Below, one piece after another: positions 1 through 7,974 of a stretch of 64,000 bases of DNA. The stretch covers positions 62,001 through 126,000 of the forward strand of contig NZ_QLLY01000003.1 of assembly GCF_003259365.1 (NCBI RefSeq). Direction: 5' to 3'. The stretch's first letter is position 1. The number at the start of each line of letters is the position of its first letter. The notes beneath the pieces were generated by a model that saw nothing but the letters and a program-made list of their open reading frames with translations, did not search any database and was not told the DNA's origin. A program made the position numbers and the translations under genes. The DNA is from Streptomyces sp. PsTaAH-137 (lineage in GTDB: Bacteria; Actinomycetota; Actinomycetes; Streptomycetales; Streptomycetaceae).

Positions 1-30
1 GAAGGAAGGTGCGGCGCGAAGGTCACCCGG

Positions 31-72
31 ACCTATGTGCGACTTCACCTATGTGCGAATTCATATATGCGC
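31..72. repeat. Short tandem direct repeats at the left edge
   Basis: The 12-base unit ACCTATGTGCGA occurs at 31-42 and again at 47-58, exactly 16 bases apart. A third, degraded copy (8 of 12 matches) lies at 63-74. The repeats lie just beyond the 3' end of the STAS gene at 103-471, so they probably belong to a gene left of the window. A regulator-binding site is possible but unsupported. Confidence 0.4.
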
Positions 73-102
73 GCCTGGAGTACGTCAATGGCCCGACGGC
101 CG

Positions 103-471
103 TCAGTCGTCCTCGCCGGCCTCGGCGAAGGTGAAGTAGGACGCGGTGCCGGTCAGGTCGAACAGCCGCCGCACCACCGGCTGGAGCGGTCCGCGCAGAA
201 TCAAGTGGCCGTCCGTGCGGCGCAGTTGACGCTGGGCGTGCAGCAGGGCGTTGAGGAGGGCCGAGTCGGCCCACGTGAGCTCTCTGAGGTCGACGATCGT
301 GACGCGATCGACGTCGCTCAGCTGAACGGTGAGGGCGGCGTCGTCCCATTCGAGCCTGCCGCCGACCACGATCGTGACCGTGTCACCGTCATCGGTCCGC
401 GTGACCACGGCGGCGTGCCGCTCGTCGGACGGGGAGTGCTGGTGCTGGTGGGGGTGGGGGGTTGCTGTCAT
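103..471 (-). CDS. STAS-domain anti-sigma factor antagonist
   Basis: This 122-residue protein is a single STAS domain of the SpoIIAA/RsbV type. Such proteins bind and neutralise a cognate anti-sigma kinase when unphosphorylated and release it when the kinase phosphorylates a conserved serine. The phosphorylation loop is visible as ADSALLNALL in the middle of the protein, with Asp before the acceptor Ser, followed by the usual leucine-rich helix. The N terminus is a short His/Gln/Pro-rich tail that is not part of the fold. It lies divergently from the kinase-like gene at 579-977, which could be its partner although that protein looks degenerate. It acts in the cytoplasm. The family assignment is secure; the sigma factor it controls is unknown. 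Confidence 0.85.
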   Translation of the reverse strand: MTATPHPHQHQHSPSDERHAAVVTRTDDGDTVTIVVGGRLEWDDAALTVQLSDVDRVTIVDLRELTWADSALLNALLHAQRQLRRTDGHLILRGPLQPVVRRLFDLTGTASYFTFAEAGEDD

Positions 472-578
472 CGCTGTCTTCCTGGCGCGCCGACGCGCGT
501 ATCACTCGTTCGAGTGGACGGGATCCGTGACCGGGCTCGGGGAGCACTTCAAGGGCAGCAGGAAAGTACGAGGATCGG

Positions 579-977
579 ATGAGCGCGGAGGTTCGCATGG
601 GCTTGCGGCACGGCATCGACGAAGTGCACGGCGTTCCCGACAGCCCTCGCGAGGCCCGGCACGCGGTCGGCGCACTCATGCGCGAGCCGGCCGGTCCGTA
701 TTCGAGCGAAGCCCACACGGACGCGGCCATGGCCGTCGGCGAACTCGTCGCGCACGCCTTGCAGCACACGCCCGGCATCAGCCGGTTCGCGGCGTTCGCG
801 CACGACGGCCTGCTGGATCTGACCATCGACTACCGGGACGGTCCACCGGCCGACTTCCAGCACGGCGGCGCCGCCACGCTCCGGTGGACGGTCGTGAGCG
901 CCCTTGCCGCGTCCGTCACCTTCACGCGCCCTCACGGCAGGGGGCACCGCGTCCGAGTTCTGCTGCACCTGCGCTGA
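579..977 (+). CDS. Degenerate anti-sigma-type ATPase (HATPase-like)
   Basis: The 132-residue product follows the layout of RsbW/SpoIIAB-like ATPases. In the N box, however, the Asn that normally coordinates Mg-ATP (E-x-x-x-N-A-x-x-H) is replaced by His: the sequence reads GELVAHALQH. The later D-x-G-x-G box is not recognisable either, although a final beta-strand region after HGRGHR remains. It may therefore bind a partner without kinase activity, or be decaying. It faces the STAS gene at 103-471 across a 107-base intergenic region, which suggests a functional pair. The start at 579 follows an AG-rich stretch (AAAGTACGAGGATCGG). The family assignment is moderate and the loss of catalysis is inferred from the missing residues. 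Confidence 0.7.
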   Translation: MSAEVRMGLRHGIDEVHGVPDSPREARHAVGALMREPAGPYSSEAHTDAAMAVGELVAHALQHTPGISRFAAFAHDGLLDLTIDYRDGPPADFQHGGAATLRWTVVSALAASVTFTRPHGRGHRVRVLLHLR

Positions 978-1092
978 AACCACCCTGCTCGTCCGTCTCG
1001 CGTACACCGTCCCGAAGTCCTCTACCCCCACAAACACGAGTCACTGTCCCTCTTTCGGGGGATTAGGAAGATCAGTCGACCGGCGGAAAGGG

Positions 1093-1127
1093 CGAGGCCC
1101 GACGAGCGCGGAGCTCGTCGGGCCTCG
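1093..1127. terminator. Bidirectional hairpin between convergent genes
   Basis: Positions 1093-1107 and 1113-1127 are perfect 15-base reverse complements separated by 5 bases. The hairpin lies between the end of the ATPase-like gene (977, plus strand) and the end of the GH87 gene (1153, minus strand), where it could terminate both. It lacks a long T tract, as is usual in streptomycetes. Confidence 0.75.
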
Positions 1128-1152
1128 TTCAGCGGTCGGGGTGCGGGTGCTG

Positions 1153-3219
1153 TCACCAGGTCCCGGGGGCGGGCGGAGCGACGACGGCGGGACGGTCGTC
1201 GCACGTGATGGTGTTGGGGAGTTCCCAGGGGGCGAGCCAGGGGCCGGTGGTGCCGCCGCCGTCGTTGCCTCCGAGGTCCTTGACGGTGAACTCCGATCCG
1301 GTGGCGGGGAAGTTGAAGGAACCGCAGTTGTTGATGCCGACGGCGCCGACGTTGCGGGCGTCGACGTTCTCGAAGGAGGCCGAACCGGCCGCGCGGGCGC
1401 TGAGCACCGAGGTGCCGGTGCCGTCCACGCGGATGTCCTTGAAGTGGACGCCCTCGATCTTGTACTTGTCCTTCACCGGGAAATCGGAGACGAACATGGC
1501 CGCGTTGTAGGTGTTGTCCAGGAAGTGGTCGCCGGTGACCCGGATGTCCGCGTCGATGTCCTTCTCCAGCGCGTAGAACCAGATGGCGCCGAGACCGATC
1601 CGCCAGTTCAGCTCGAACGTGCCCGCGCGCACGGTGGTGTTGTCCGTGATGTCGAGCCGGCCGCCGAACGGTTCGGCGCCGAAGCGGGAGCCGACCTGGA
1701 TGGCGCTGCCTTCCCTGACCGGGTCGGCGACGAGGTTGCCGGTGACGGTGTTGTCCGTGCCGCCGTAGATCGCGATGCCGTTGGCGAGGACCGGGGTCTG
1801 GACGGTGTTGCGGGCGAAGGTGTTGCGCGCGTTGCCGGTCTTCTCGGACCACATGGCGAGCCCGTCGTCGCCCGTGTTGCGCACGAAGTTGTCCGACACC
1901 GTCGAATCGGTCACTCCCGTATGGAAGTTGAGGCCGTCGGCGATCTGGTCGGCGATGACGTTGCCGGTGACGCGCAGCCCGCGCATCGGGCCGTCGAACC
2001 ACAGGCCGACCTTGGTGTGGTGCAGGTAGAGACCCGAGACGGAGGAGTCGTTGAGCGCGCCGCCCACCGCGTTCACCTGGTCGGTGTCGATCCGCTCGCG
2101 GACGTCTCCCTCGACGGCGAAGCCCGACAGGTGGACGTCGCTGCTGCCGCCGTCCGCCGCGTCCTTGCCGTAGAAGCCGACCCCGGTGTGCACCGAGCCG
2201 TCCGGCGCCGGGGTGCTCAGGGCGACCTCGCGGCCCTTGAAGACCGTGTACCAGCTGCCCGCGCCGACGATCGTCACGTCGTCCACGACGATGTGCCGGT
2301 CGACCCGGTACGTGCCCGGCGGGACGTACACCTTCAGGTGCTTGCGCTGGGCGAAGGCGATGGCCTTGTCCAGGGCGTCGGCGGAGTCGCGGCGGCCCAG
2401 CGGATCGGCGCCGAAGGCCAGCACGTTCGCGGCCACGGGCACGATCTTCGGCGCGCCCACGAGCTCCGAGTCGAGCAGGTCGATCACGGTCCAGGCGGCC
2501 GGGGTCCGGGCCGGCACGCTCAGGCGCACGGTGTCGCCCGCGTGGTAGGTCCGGCCCAGCTTCAGCCGCTGCTCGTCGTAGAAGTGGCTCGGCCGGAACG
2601 GCTTGTCGACGGCCGGGGCGGGCGTGGTCGCGCTCGGCACGCACTGGCACTCGGTGATCCACCAGTCGGGGTGGAGCAGGTCGGCCTGCGGGTCGTTGCT
2701 GAACGGGTACTGGTTGTAGAGCCACGAGTACTGCGAGGTGAGCGTCATCGAGGCGCGGCGCGCGCCGTTCACCGAGACGTCGAGCGGTGCGGTGATGCCG
2801 CCGCCGTGCGCGGAGTCCGGGATGCTGTAGCGCACCGTGAGGGCGTTGGCGGTGCGCGGCAGGGTGAAGTCGACGTACTGGCCCGGCCGGAGCTTGACGG
2901 CGCTGCGTCCCGACGCCTCGGACGGGAGGGTGTACGCGGTGCGGTCGGGGCCGATGACCGTACCGTTCGTCGAGGCGTTCTCGGCCTCCTGCTCGGCGAA
3001 GGGCACATCGGCGCCACGGCCCGCGACGAGTGCCGGGTCGAGGCCCGCGCGCGTCACGGCGGGCCCGGCGGCCGGGCCCGGTGCGGCCATGGCGTCGGTG
3101 CCGACCAGTGCGAGGCCGAGGGCGGCGGACACCGCGACGAGCGCGGTGACGGTCCTGGCGGGTCTTCGCGGCGGGACGTCGAGCCGTCCCGCGGCCGCGC
3201 GGGTGCTGTACCACGACAT
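1153..3219 (-). CDS. Secreted GH87-type alpha-1,3-glucanase (mycodextranase-like)
   Basis: The product (688 residues from the ATG at 3219) has a basic N terminus, a hydrophobic segment and an Ala-rich cleavage region near residues 40-55, so it is exported. Residues about 75-260 form a beta-sandwich carbohydrate-binding-like region, and residues about 265-670 form a right-handed beta-helix. Three acidic residues stand out: Asp428 in ADGLNFH, and Asp451 and Asp452 in NTGDDG. Their spacing (+23, +24) matches the catalytic Asp triad known for GH87 alpha-1,3-glucanases, which supports cleavage of alpha-1,3-glucan or nigeran-type fungal wall polymer. The ATG at 3219 is preferred over the in-frame GTG at 3240 because AGGA sits at proper spacing before it. 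The gene is monocistronic, with a strong hairpin after it. Fungal wall degradation is inferred. Confidence 0.82.
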   Translation of the reverse strand: MSWYSTRAAAGRLDVPPRRPARTVTALVAVSAALGLALVGTDAMAAPGPAAGPAVTRAGLDPALVAGRGADVPFAEQEAENASTNGTVIGPDRTAYTLPSEASGRSAVKLRPGQYVDFTLPRTANALTVRYSIPDSAHGGGITAPLDVSVNGARRASMTLTSQYSWLYNQYPFSNDPQADLLHPDWWITECQCVPSATTPAPAVDKPFRPSHFYDEQRLKLGRTYHAGDTVRLSVPARTPAAWTVIDLLDSELVGAPKIVPVAANVLAFGADPLGRRDSADALDKAIAFAQRKHLKVYVPPGTYRVDRHIVVDDVTIVGAGSWYTVFKGREVALSTPAPDGSVHTGVGFYGKDAADGGSSDVHLSGFAVEGDVRERIDTDQVNAVGGALNDSSVSGLYLHHTKVGLWFDGPMRGLRVTGNVIADQIADGLNFHTGVTDSTVSDNFVRNTGDDGLAMWSEKTGNARNTFARNTVQTPVLANGIAIYGGTDNTVTGNLVADPVREGSAIQVGSRFGAEPFGGRLDITDNTTVRAGTFELNWRIGLGAIWFYALEKDIDADIRVTGDHFLDNTYNAAMFVSDFPVKDKYKIEGVHFKDIRVDGTGTSVLSARAAGSASFENVDARNVGAVGINNCGSFNFPATGSEFTVKDLGGNDGGGTTGPWLAPWELPNTITCDDRPAVVAPPAPGTW

Positions 3220-3344
3220 CAGGTTCCTCGTTTCTCTCACGGGTGCGGTGACAGTAGGGCGGCCGTGGCCGCTCCCACAAGAGAAGAGCGAGGAGTTTTC
3301 GTCGCCGAATCAGCAATCTACGTACTTCTGTTGAGATTTTGCGC

Positions 3345-3983
3345 TCATACAGGAGGCGCGGGCGGCAGCTCCACGGTGGAGACGACACGGGTGAGCGACG
3401 GCGCGCGCGGCACGGACCCGAACCCGAAGCGGACGGGAGGGTCCACCGCGCGCAGCGGCCCGAGGTCGGTTCCGTCCCAGGTGGCGTCGACGGCGGTGAT
3501 CAGGTGGTGGTCGAGGGCCGCGTACCACTCGCGTCGTCCGCCTCCGGCGCTGCCGCGCGTCCGGACGCCGGACATCAGCCACCGGGCGGGGAGGTCGCAC
3601 ACGGCCGCCCAGGCCGGCTCGACCGCCACCCGGCGCGGGACGGCGCGCAGCACCTGGCCGAGCAGGTCCCGGCGTCCCGGAGTGAAGCTGAGCCGCAGGG
3701 GCCCGGCGGTCACCCGCCACGCGGCGGGCGCCGGTTCGACGGTCACGGGGCAGTGGGTGACGGCGTCGAAGGTGTAGGTGGCCGCCACGAAGTCGGCGAC
3801 CCGGGGCGTGGGAGCGAGCAACTCCCGGTATCCGTCCGGGTGTTCCACCATCACGTCGGCGAACGGGCCCCAGGGCGACCGGGGCCAGTGGCCGACGACC
3901 AGACGGGTCCCGGAGGCCGTGCCGGCGCCCGCGATCCACCCGTCGAAGCGCAGCCGACGGCCCCGGCGGGTCGCCTCTCTCAC
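3345..3983 (-). CDS. Conserved hypothetical protein (212 aa), translationally coupled
   Basis: I do not recognise a confident family for this protein. It has no signal peptide or membrane segment, is rich in Arg, Pro and aromatic residues, and contains alternating hydrophobic strands consistent with a beta-barrel such as the acetoacetate-decarboxylase-like fold, which is a weak guess. The GTG start (3981-3983) overlaps the TGA stop of the upstream DUF4177 gene in a GTGA junction, so the two are almost certainly co-translated. The gene is followed by a 125-base gap and then the start of the GH87 gene on the same strand. The reading frame is well supported by the coupling and by its codon bias; the function is unknown. 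Confidence 0.65.
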   Translation of the reverse strand: MREATRRGRRLRFDGWIAGAGTASGTRLVVGHWPRSPWGPFADVMVEHPDGYRELLAPTPRVADFVAATYTFDAVTHCPVTVEPAPAAWRVTAGPLRLSFTPGRRDLLGQVLRAVPRRVAVEPAWAAVCDLPARWLMSGVRTRGSAGGGRREWYAALDHHLITAVDATWDGTDLGPLRAVDPPVRFGFGSVPRAPSLTRVVSTVELPPAPPV

Positions 3984-4168
3984 AGACGGGGGCGCTTCAC
4001 GGCGACGGCGAGCTCCATGGCCTGGCCCGTGCCGTAGCTGGGAGCGATCGTGCTGAACGCCTCCCAGCCCTCGGCTCCGAGGTCGTTGAGGTCCTTCTCG
4101 ATCTGCTCGTAGTCGAAGCCCTTCATCCGCAGCTTGTACTTCAGCACCTTGTATTCCCAGGCGGCCAT
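3980..4168 (-). CDS. DUF4177-type small protein (62 aa)
   Basis: The 62-residue product starts MAAWEYKVLKYK and contains the pattern L-N-D-L-G-A-E-G-W-E-A, which is the hallmark of DUF4177 (a short beta-alpha-beta protein of unknown role). It starts at the ATG ending at 4168 because a clear AAAGGAG ribosome-binding site lies about 9 bases upstream. Longer upstream reading in the same frame is Arg/Pro-rich and looks non-coding. The stop overlaps the start of the 212-residue gene at 3983, so they form a two-gene operon. The function is not known. Confidence 0.85.
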   Translation of the reverse strand: MAAWEYKVLKYKLRMKGFDYEQIEKDLNDLGAEGWEAFSTIAPSYGTGQAMELAVAVKRPRL

Positions 4169-4281
4169 GCGTTCCCAGCTCCTTTCACGAAGTGACGTCT
4201 CTCCCCTACCCGGCGGCGGCGCTCCGACGGCGCGGGGACCGCGCCGTTCACCCGGAGGCACGGACGCGCCGCCCTTCCGTG

Positions 4282-4884
4282 TCAGAGCGCCCGGGCGGTG
4301 AAGGGGCCGACCGTGAAGGTGTCCCCGCACACCTCGAGCGAGCCGGGAGCGGTGGCGGTCAGCGAGGCGGTGTTGTTCGGCGGGTAGACCTTGAGGCGCG
4401 AGGGCTTGGCCCAGCACTTGCCGTCCGTCACGCCCCGGTCGGGGGTCTGCACCACCGCGTGGGCGGTCCTGCCCGCCTTGAGCACGACGGTCCGCACGCT
4501 GCCGTTGTTGGACCGGGTGGCGGGCTTGCCGATGCGCTGACCGGCCTTGTCGGTCAGCGAGAGGCCGGGATAGCCCCGCAGCGCGCAGGTTCCGTCCGAG
4601 GTGTTGGTCAGGGTCAGGTCGAAGTACTTGCTGTTCATCTCCTGTCCCGTCGGCTTCAGCGCGGTCTTCAGGTCGTCGGTGGTGCAGTCGCTGCCTTTCG
4701 CGGGCTGCGCGGTCGCGGCCAGTTTCTGGCTCTGCGGTGTCGCGTCCAGCTGCTTCCCGGCGTCGGTGTCGGCTCCGCACGCGGTCACGGCGACGACGCC
4801 CACGGTCGTCAGCGCCGCCGCGCAGAGGCGCGTGTTCCTGGTCTGCTTCCTGCTCTTCTCACCGTTCTTCTTCGTCGCGTCCAT
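4282..4884 (-). CDS. DUF4232 lipoprotein
   Basis: The protein is about 200 residues. After a Lys/Arg-rich N terminus comes a hydrophobic stretch ending in VTAC, a lipobox with Cys36 as the lipidation site. The exported part contains the DUF4232 pattern: an early Cys, a central S-D-G-T-C-A-L-R-G-Y-P-G segment, and a late Cys, which is typical of a secreted beta-sandwich with disulfides in actinobacteria. The ATG at 4884 (MDATKK) is chosen because it gives a normal lipoprotein signal; an upstream in-frame ATG at 4920 would add 12 residues. Neither start has a strong Shine-Dalgarno. The role is unknown, and it is divergent from the sulfatase gene at 5045. Confidence 0.82.
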   Translation of the reverse strand: MDATKKNGEKSRKQTRNTRLCAAALTTVGVVAVTACGADTDAGKQLDATPQSQKLAATAQPAKGSDCTTDDLKTALKPTGQEMNSKYFDLTLTNTSDGTCALRGYPGLSLTDKAGQRIGKPATRSNNGSVRTVVLKAGRTAHAVVQTPDRGVTDGKCWAKPSRLKVYPPNNTASLTATAPGSLEVCGDTFTVGPFTARAL

Positions 4885-5044
4885 AGGAATCGCCTGTCCG
4901 TAGCGGCCGAGGACATGCACGCGTCGTGGACGTCGGCCCGCATTCCCACGCCTTGCCCGCCCGCCTCACACGGTTCTCCCACCCTCGTGCGGCACGGTCG
5001 GAGCCCTGAGGAGTTGTTCTGTCACGCCGCCAGGAGGAGAACCG

Positions 5045-6553
5045 TTGACCATTGCAGGCGTCCGCAGAAATGTTCCGTTGTGGCTGGGCCTCGCGGCGCT
5101 CGCGGCCGGGCTGGTCGCGTGCGACGGCGCGCAGGGCAGTTCACCGAGTAGTTCTTCGAGCAGCTCTTCGCCCCGGCATCCCAACATCGTGTGGGTGCTG
5201 ACCGATGACCTCTCGTCCGACCTGGTGAACTACATGCCGCACGTGAAGGCCATGCAGAAGGAGGGGCTGTCCTTCTCGAACTACACGGTGACGGACTCCC
5301 TCTGCTGCCCGTCGCGTTCGTCCATCTTCACGGGCAAATTCCCGCACAACACCGGGGTGTTCACCAACATGCCGCCGGACGGCGGCTTCCAGACCTTCCA
5401 CGACAAGGGCAACGAGTCCAAGACGTTCGCCACCGCCCTCCAGGGGCAGGGCTATCGCACGGCGATGATGGGCAAGTACCTCAACGGATACGAGCCCGAC
5501 ATGACCGTCAGCGACGAGAAGAACTACGTACCGCCGGGCTGGGACGAGTGGGACGTGGCCGGGAACGGCTACAAGGAGTACGACTACACCCTCAACCAGA
5601 ACGGCCGGACGGTCGCATACCAGCACGATCCCGAGGACTATCTGACCGACGTCGTCAGCGGAAAGGGCCAGGACTTCATCGAGAAGTCCGTCCGGGACGA
5701 CAAGCCCTTCGCCCTCGACATCTCCACGTTCGCCCCGCACGGCCCGGCCACCCCGGCGCCGCAGGACCGGGACAGATTCAAGGATCTGAAGCTGCCGCGG
5801 CCGCCCGCGTTCGACAAGACGCCGGCCGACGCCCCGCAGTGGCTGCGGGACAAGAAGTCCTTCACGCCCCGGCAGATCAAGAAGATCACCCAGACGTACC
5901 GCAAGCGGGTGCGTGCCGTGCAGGCCGTCGACCGGATGATCGGTGACCTCCAGGAGAAGCTGAAGAAGGAGGGCGTCTACGACGACACGGTCTTCGCCTT
6001 CGCCTCCGACAACGGCTTCCACATGGGCCAGTACCGTCTGATGCCGGGCAAGCAGACGGCCTTCGACACGGACGTGAACGTGCCTCTGGTGGTCACCGGG
6101 CCGGGCGTGCGGCGCGGCGCGACCACGGACGCCGTCGCGTCCAACATCGACATCTGCCCCACGTTCACGGACCTGGGCGGCGGCGAGCCCGACCCGAAGG
6201 CCGACGGCCGCAGCCTGGTGCCGCTGCTGAAGGGCGGGACCCCGAAGGACTGGCCGAAGACCGCGCTGGTGGAGCACCACGGCCCCGACACCTCGGCGAA
6301 GGATCCCGACAAGCCCCGTAAGGGCAGCGGCAATCCGCCCTCCTACGAGGCGCTGCGCACCGACCGGTCCACGTACGTCGAGTACCGCAACGGGTCCCAC
6401 GAGTACTACGACCGCGCCAAGGACCCGGACATGCTGCACAACGTCTACGGCAGGCTGTCGTCGGAGACGAGGGCGCGGCTCACGTCGACGCTGAAGAAGA
6501 TGCGGGCCTGCGAGGGATCGGAGGAGTGCGGCGCCGCCGCCGGTACCGGCTGA
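5045..6553 (+). CDS. Lipoprotein sulfatase (formylglycine-dependent, type I)
   Basis: The 502-residue product has a signal sequence with a lipobox ending in LVAC (Cys26), then a low-complexity run of about a dozen residues, nearly all Ser, before the catalytic domain. The sulfatase signature C-x-P-S-R is present as Cys87-Cys88-Pro89-Ser90-Arg91; Cys87 would be converted to formylglycine. Metal-binding residues are visible in VLTDD (residues 51-55) and in SDNGFHMGQ further on. The enzyme hydrolyses sulfate esters of sugars or aryl compounds on the outer face of the membrane. The start is a TTG, chosen because an AGGAGGAG site lies directly before it and because the lipobox position is then normal. 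No maturase is seen in the window. The class is secure; the substrate cannot be told. Confidence 0.9.
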   Translation: MTIAGVRRNVPLWLGLAALAAGLVACDGAQGSSPSSSSSSSSPRHPNIVWVLTDDLSSDLVNYMPHVKAMQKEGLSFSNYTVTDSLCCPSRSSIFTGKFPHNTGVFTNMPPDGGFQTFHDKGNESKTFATALQGQGYRTAMMGKYLNGYEPDMTVSDEKNYVPPGWDEWDVAGNGYKEYDYTLNQNGRTVAYQHDPEDYLTDVVSGKGQDFIEKSVRDDKPFALDISTFAPHGPATPAPQDRDRFKDLKLPRPPAFDKTPADAPQWLRDKKSFTPRQIKKITQTYRKRVRAVQAVDRMIGDLQEKLKKEGVYDDTVFAFASDNGFHMGQYRLMPGKQTAFDTDVNVPLVVTGPGVRRGATTDAVASNIDICPTFTDLGGGEPDPKADGRSLVPLLKGGTPKDWPKTALVEHHGPDTSAKDPDKPRKGSGNPPSYEALRTDRSTYVEYRNGSHEYYDRAKDPDMLHNVYGRLSSETRARLTSTLKKMRACEGSEECGAAAGTG

Positions 6554-6564
6554 GCCGGGCCGGG

Positions 6565-7974
6565 TCAGCGCGCCGACGGGAGGCGGACGGTGACCGCCGT
6601 CCCCTCCCCCGGCGCACCGCCGACGTCCACGGTGCCGCCGTGCGCGTGGGCGACGGCCGCGACGATGGCGAGCCCCAGGCCGCTGCCGTCGCCGCTGTGC
6701 GCCGGATCGCCGCGGTAGAAGCGGTCGAAGACCCGCGGCAGCGCCTCTGCCGGGATGCCCGGACCGTCGTCGGCGACGGTGAGCGTCACCCGCGGGGCGG
6801 CCGGGCCGCCGGACTCCACGCTCACCCGCGCGGCCGTTCCGGGCGGCGTGTGGCTGCGTACGTTGGCCAGCAGGTTGTCCACCACGCGCCGCAGCTGCTC
6901 GGCGTCGCCGTGCACCGTCGCGCCGTCCTCGACGTGCACGCTCAACGAGGCGTGCGGGTCCACGACTCGGGCGGCCGACACCGCGTCGCGGACGAGCGCG
7001 GCCAGATCCACCGGGGACCGTCCGCGGGCCGGTGCGCCGTCGAGCCGGGCGAGCAACAGCAGGTCGTCCACGAGCCGTTGCATGCGCAGCGCCTCGGTGG
7101 TGATGCCGTGCATCACGCGCTCCCGCCGGTCCGGGGTGCCGACGGCGCCCTGGTGGTGCAGGTCCGCGTAGCCGAGCACCGCGGTGACCGGGGTGCGCAG
7201 TTCGTGCGAGGCGTCCGCGACGAAGCGGCGCAGCCGGTCCTGAGTGGTGCGTTCGACGGCCAGCATCGTGTTCAGGGCCAGGCCGAGCCGCCCGACCTCG
7301 GTGTCGTCGTCGGCCGGCGCGACCTGCCCGGCCCGGTCACCGGACGCGATGGCGTCCGCGTCCCGCGCCATCGTCTCCAGGGGGCGCAGGCCGCGGCGCA
7401 GCACCCACAGGCCCGCCGCCGCGAGCAGCGCCAGCACCCCGGCGGTCGCCGCCGTCTCGACGATCAGCACCTGCCGCAGGGTGCCCTGCACCTGGTCCAG
7501 AGGGGTGGCCGCGACGAGCGTGCCGCGGCCCGGCACCGTCTGCACCACGAGCCGGTAGTCGGGGCCGCCGGCCTCCGCCGGTCCCACCGTGAGCACGCCC
7601 GTGCCACGGACCCGGGACAGCGGGACCGGCAGGCGCGGTGCGGCGTCGTCCGGGTCCCGCAGCCGGGGCACCAGGTCGCGCACGGTCCCGTCGGGCCTGC
7701 GCAGCTGGAGGTAGAACTCGGAGGCGCCGAGCAGCCGGACGTCGTTGCCGAGCTGCCCGTCCGGCGCCGCCTGCCGCAGTTGCTGCGTGACCCGTTGCCG
7801 CACCGCGCGCAGGGTGACGTCGGTGCGGTGCATGAGATCGCTGCTCAGGGCCGTGTACACGACGGCGTCCAGGGCGATCAGGGCGACGGCCACCAGACCG
7901 AGCAGCGCGAGGAGCAGGCGGCCGCGCAGCGAGCGGGGCCGGACCGAGCGGCGCCGGGGCCCGGCGGGCCTCAC
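6565..7974 (-). CDS. Sensor histidine kinase (two-TM, HAMP, HisKA, HATPase)
   Basis: The 469-residue protein has a first membrane helix near residues 15-38, an extracytoplasmic region of about 125 residues, a second helix (LIVETAATAGVLALLAAAGLW), a HAMP region, the phospho-acceptor motif DASHELRTPVTAV, the N box NLLANVRSH, the G1 box DDGPGI and the GDGSGLGL loop. It would autophosphorylate and signal to the response regulator encoded just upstream. The start is the GTG at 7974, which overlaps the regulator's TGA in a GTGA junction. It is the last gene of a three-gene operon (DUF6328, regulator, kinase). The stimulus is unknown. Confidence 0.93.
   Translation of the reverse strand: MRPAGPRRRSVRPRSLRGRLLLALLGLVAVALIALDAVVYTALSSDLMHRTDVTLRAVRQRVTQQLRQAAPDGQLGNDVRLLGASEFYLQLRRPDGTVRDLVPRLRDPDDAAPRLPVPLSRVRGTGVLTVGPAEAGGPDYRLVVQTVPGRGTLVAATPLDQVQGTLRQVLIVETAATAGVLALLAAAGLWVLRRGLRPLETMARDADAIASGDRAGQVAPADDDTEVGRLGLALNTMLAVERTTQDRLRRFVADASHELRTPVTAVLGYADLHHQGAVGTPDRRERVMHGITTEALRMQRLVDDLLLLARLDGAPARGRSPVDLAALVRDAVSAARVVDPHASLSVHVEDGATVHGDAEQLRRVVDNLLANVRSHTPPGTAARVSVESGGPAAPRVTLTVADDGPGIPAEALPRVFDRFYRGDPAHSGDGSGLGLAIVAAVAHAHGGTVDVGGAPGEGTAVTVRLPSAR

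Noticed and set aside
904..3777. A long plus-strand open frame (957 codons) opposite the GH87 gene
   Set aside because: Its translation is Arg/Gly/Val/Asp-rich with no domains, while the minus-strand frame has a signal peptide, a beta-helix and catalytic motifs. It is a shadow caused by high GC.
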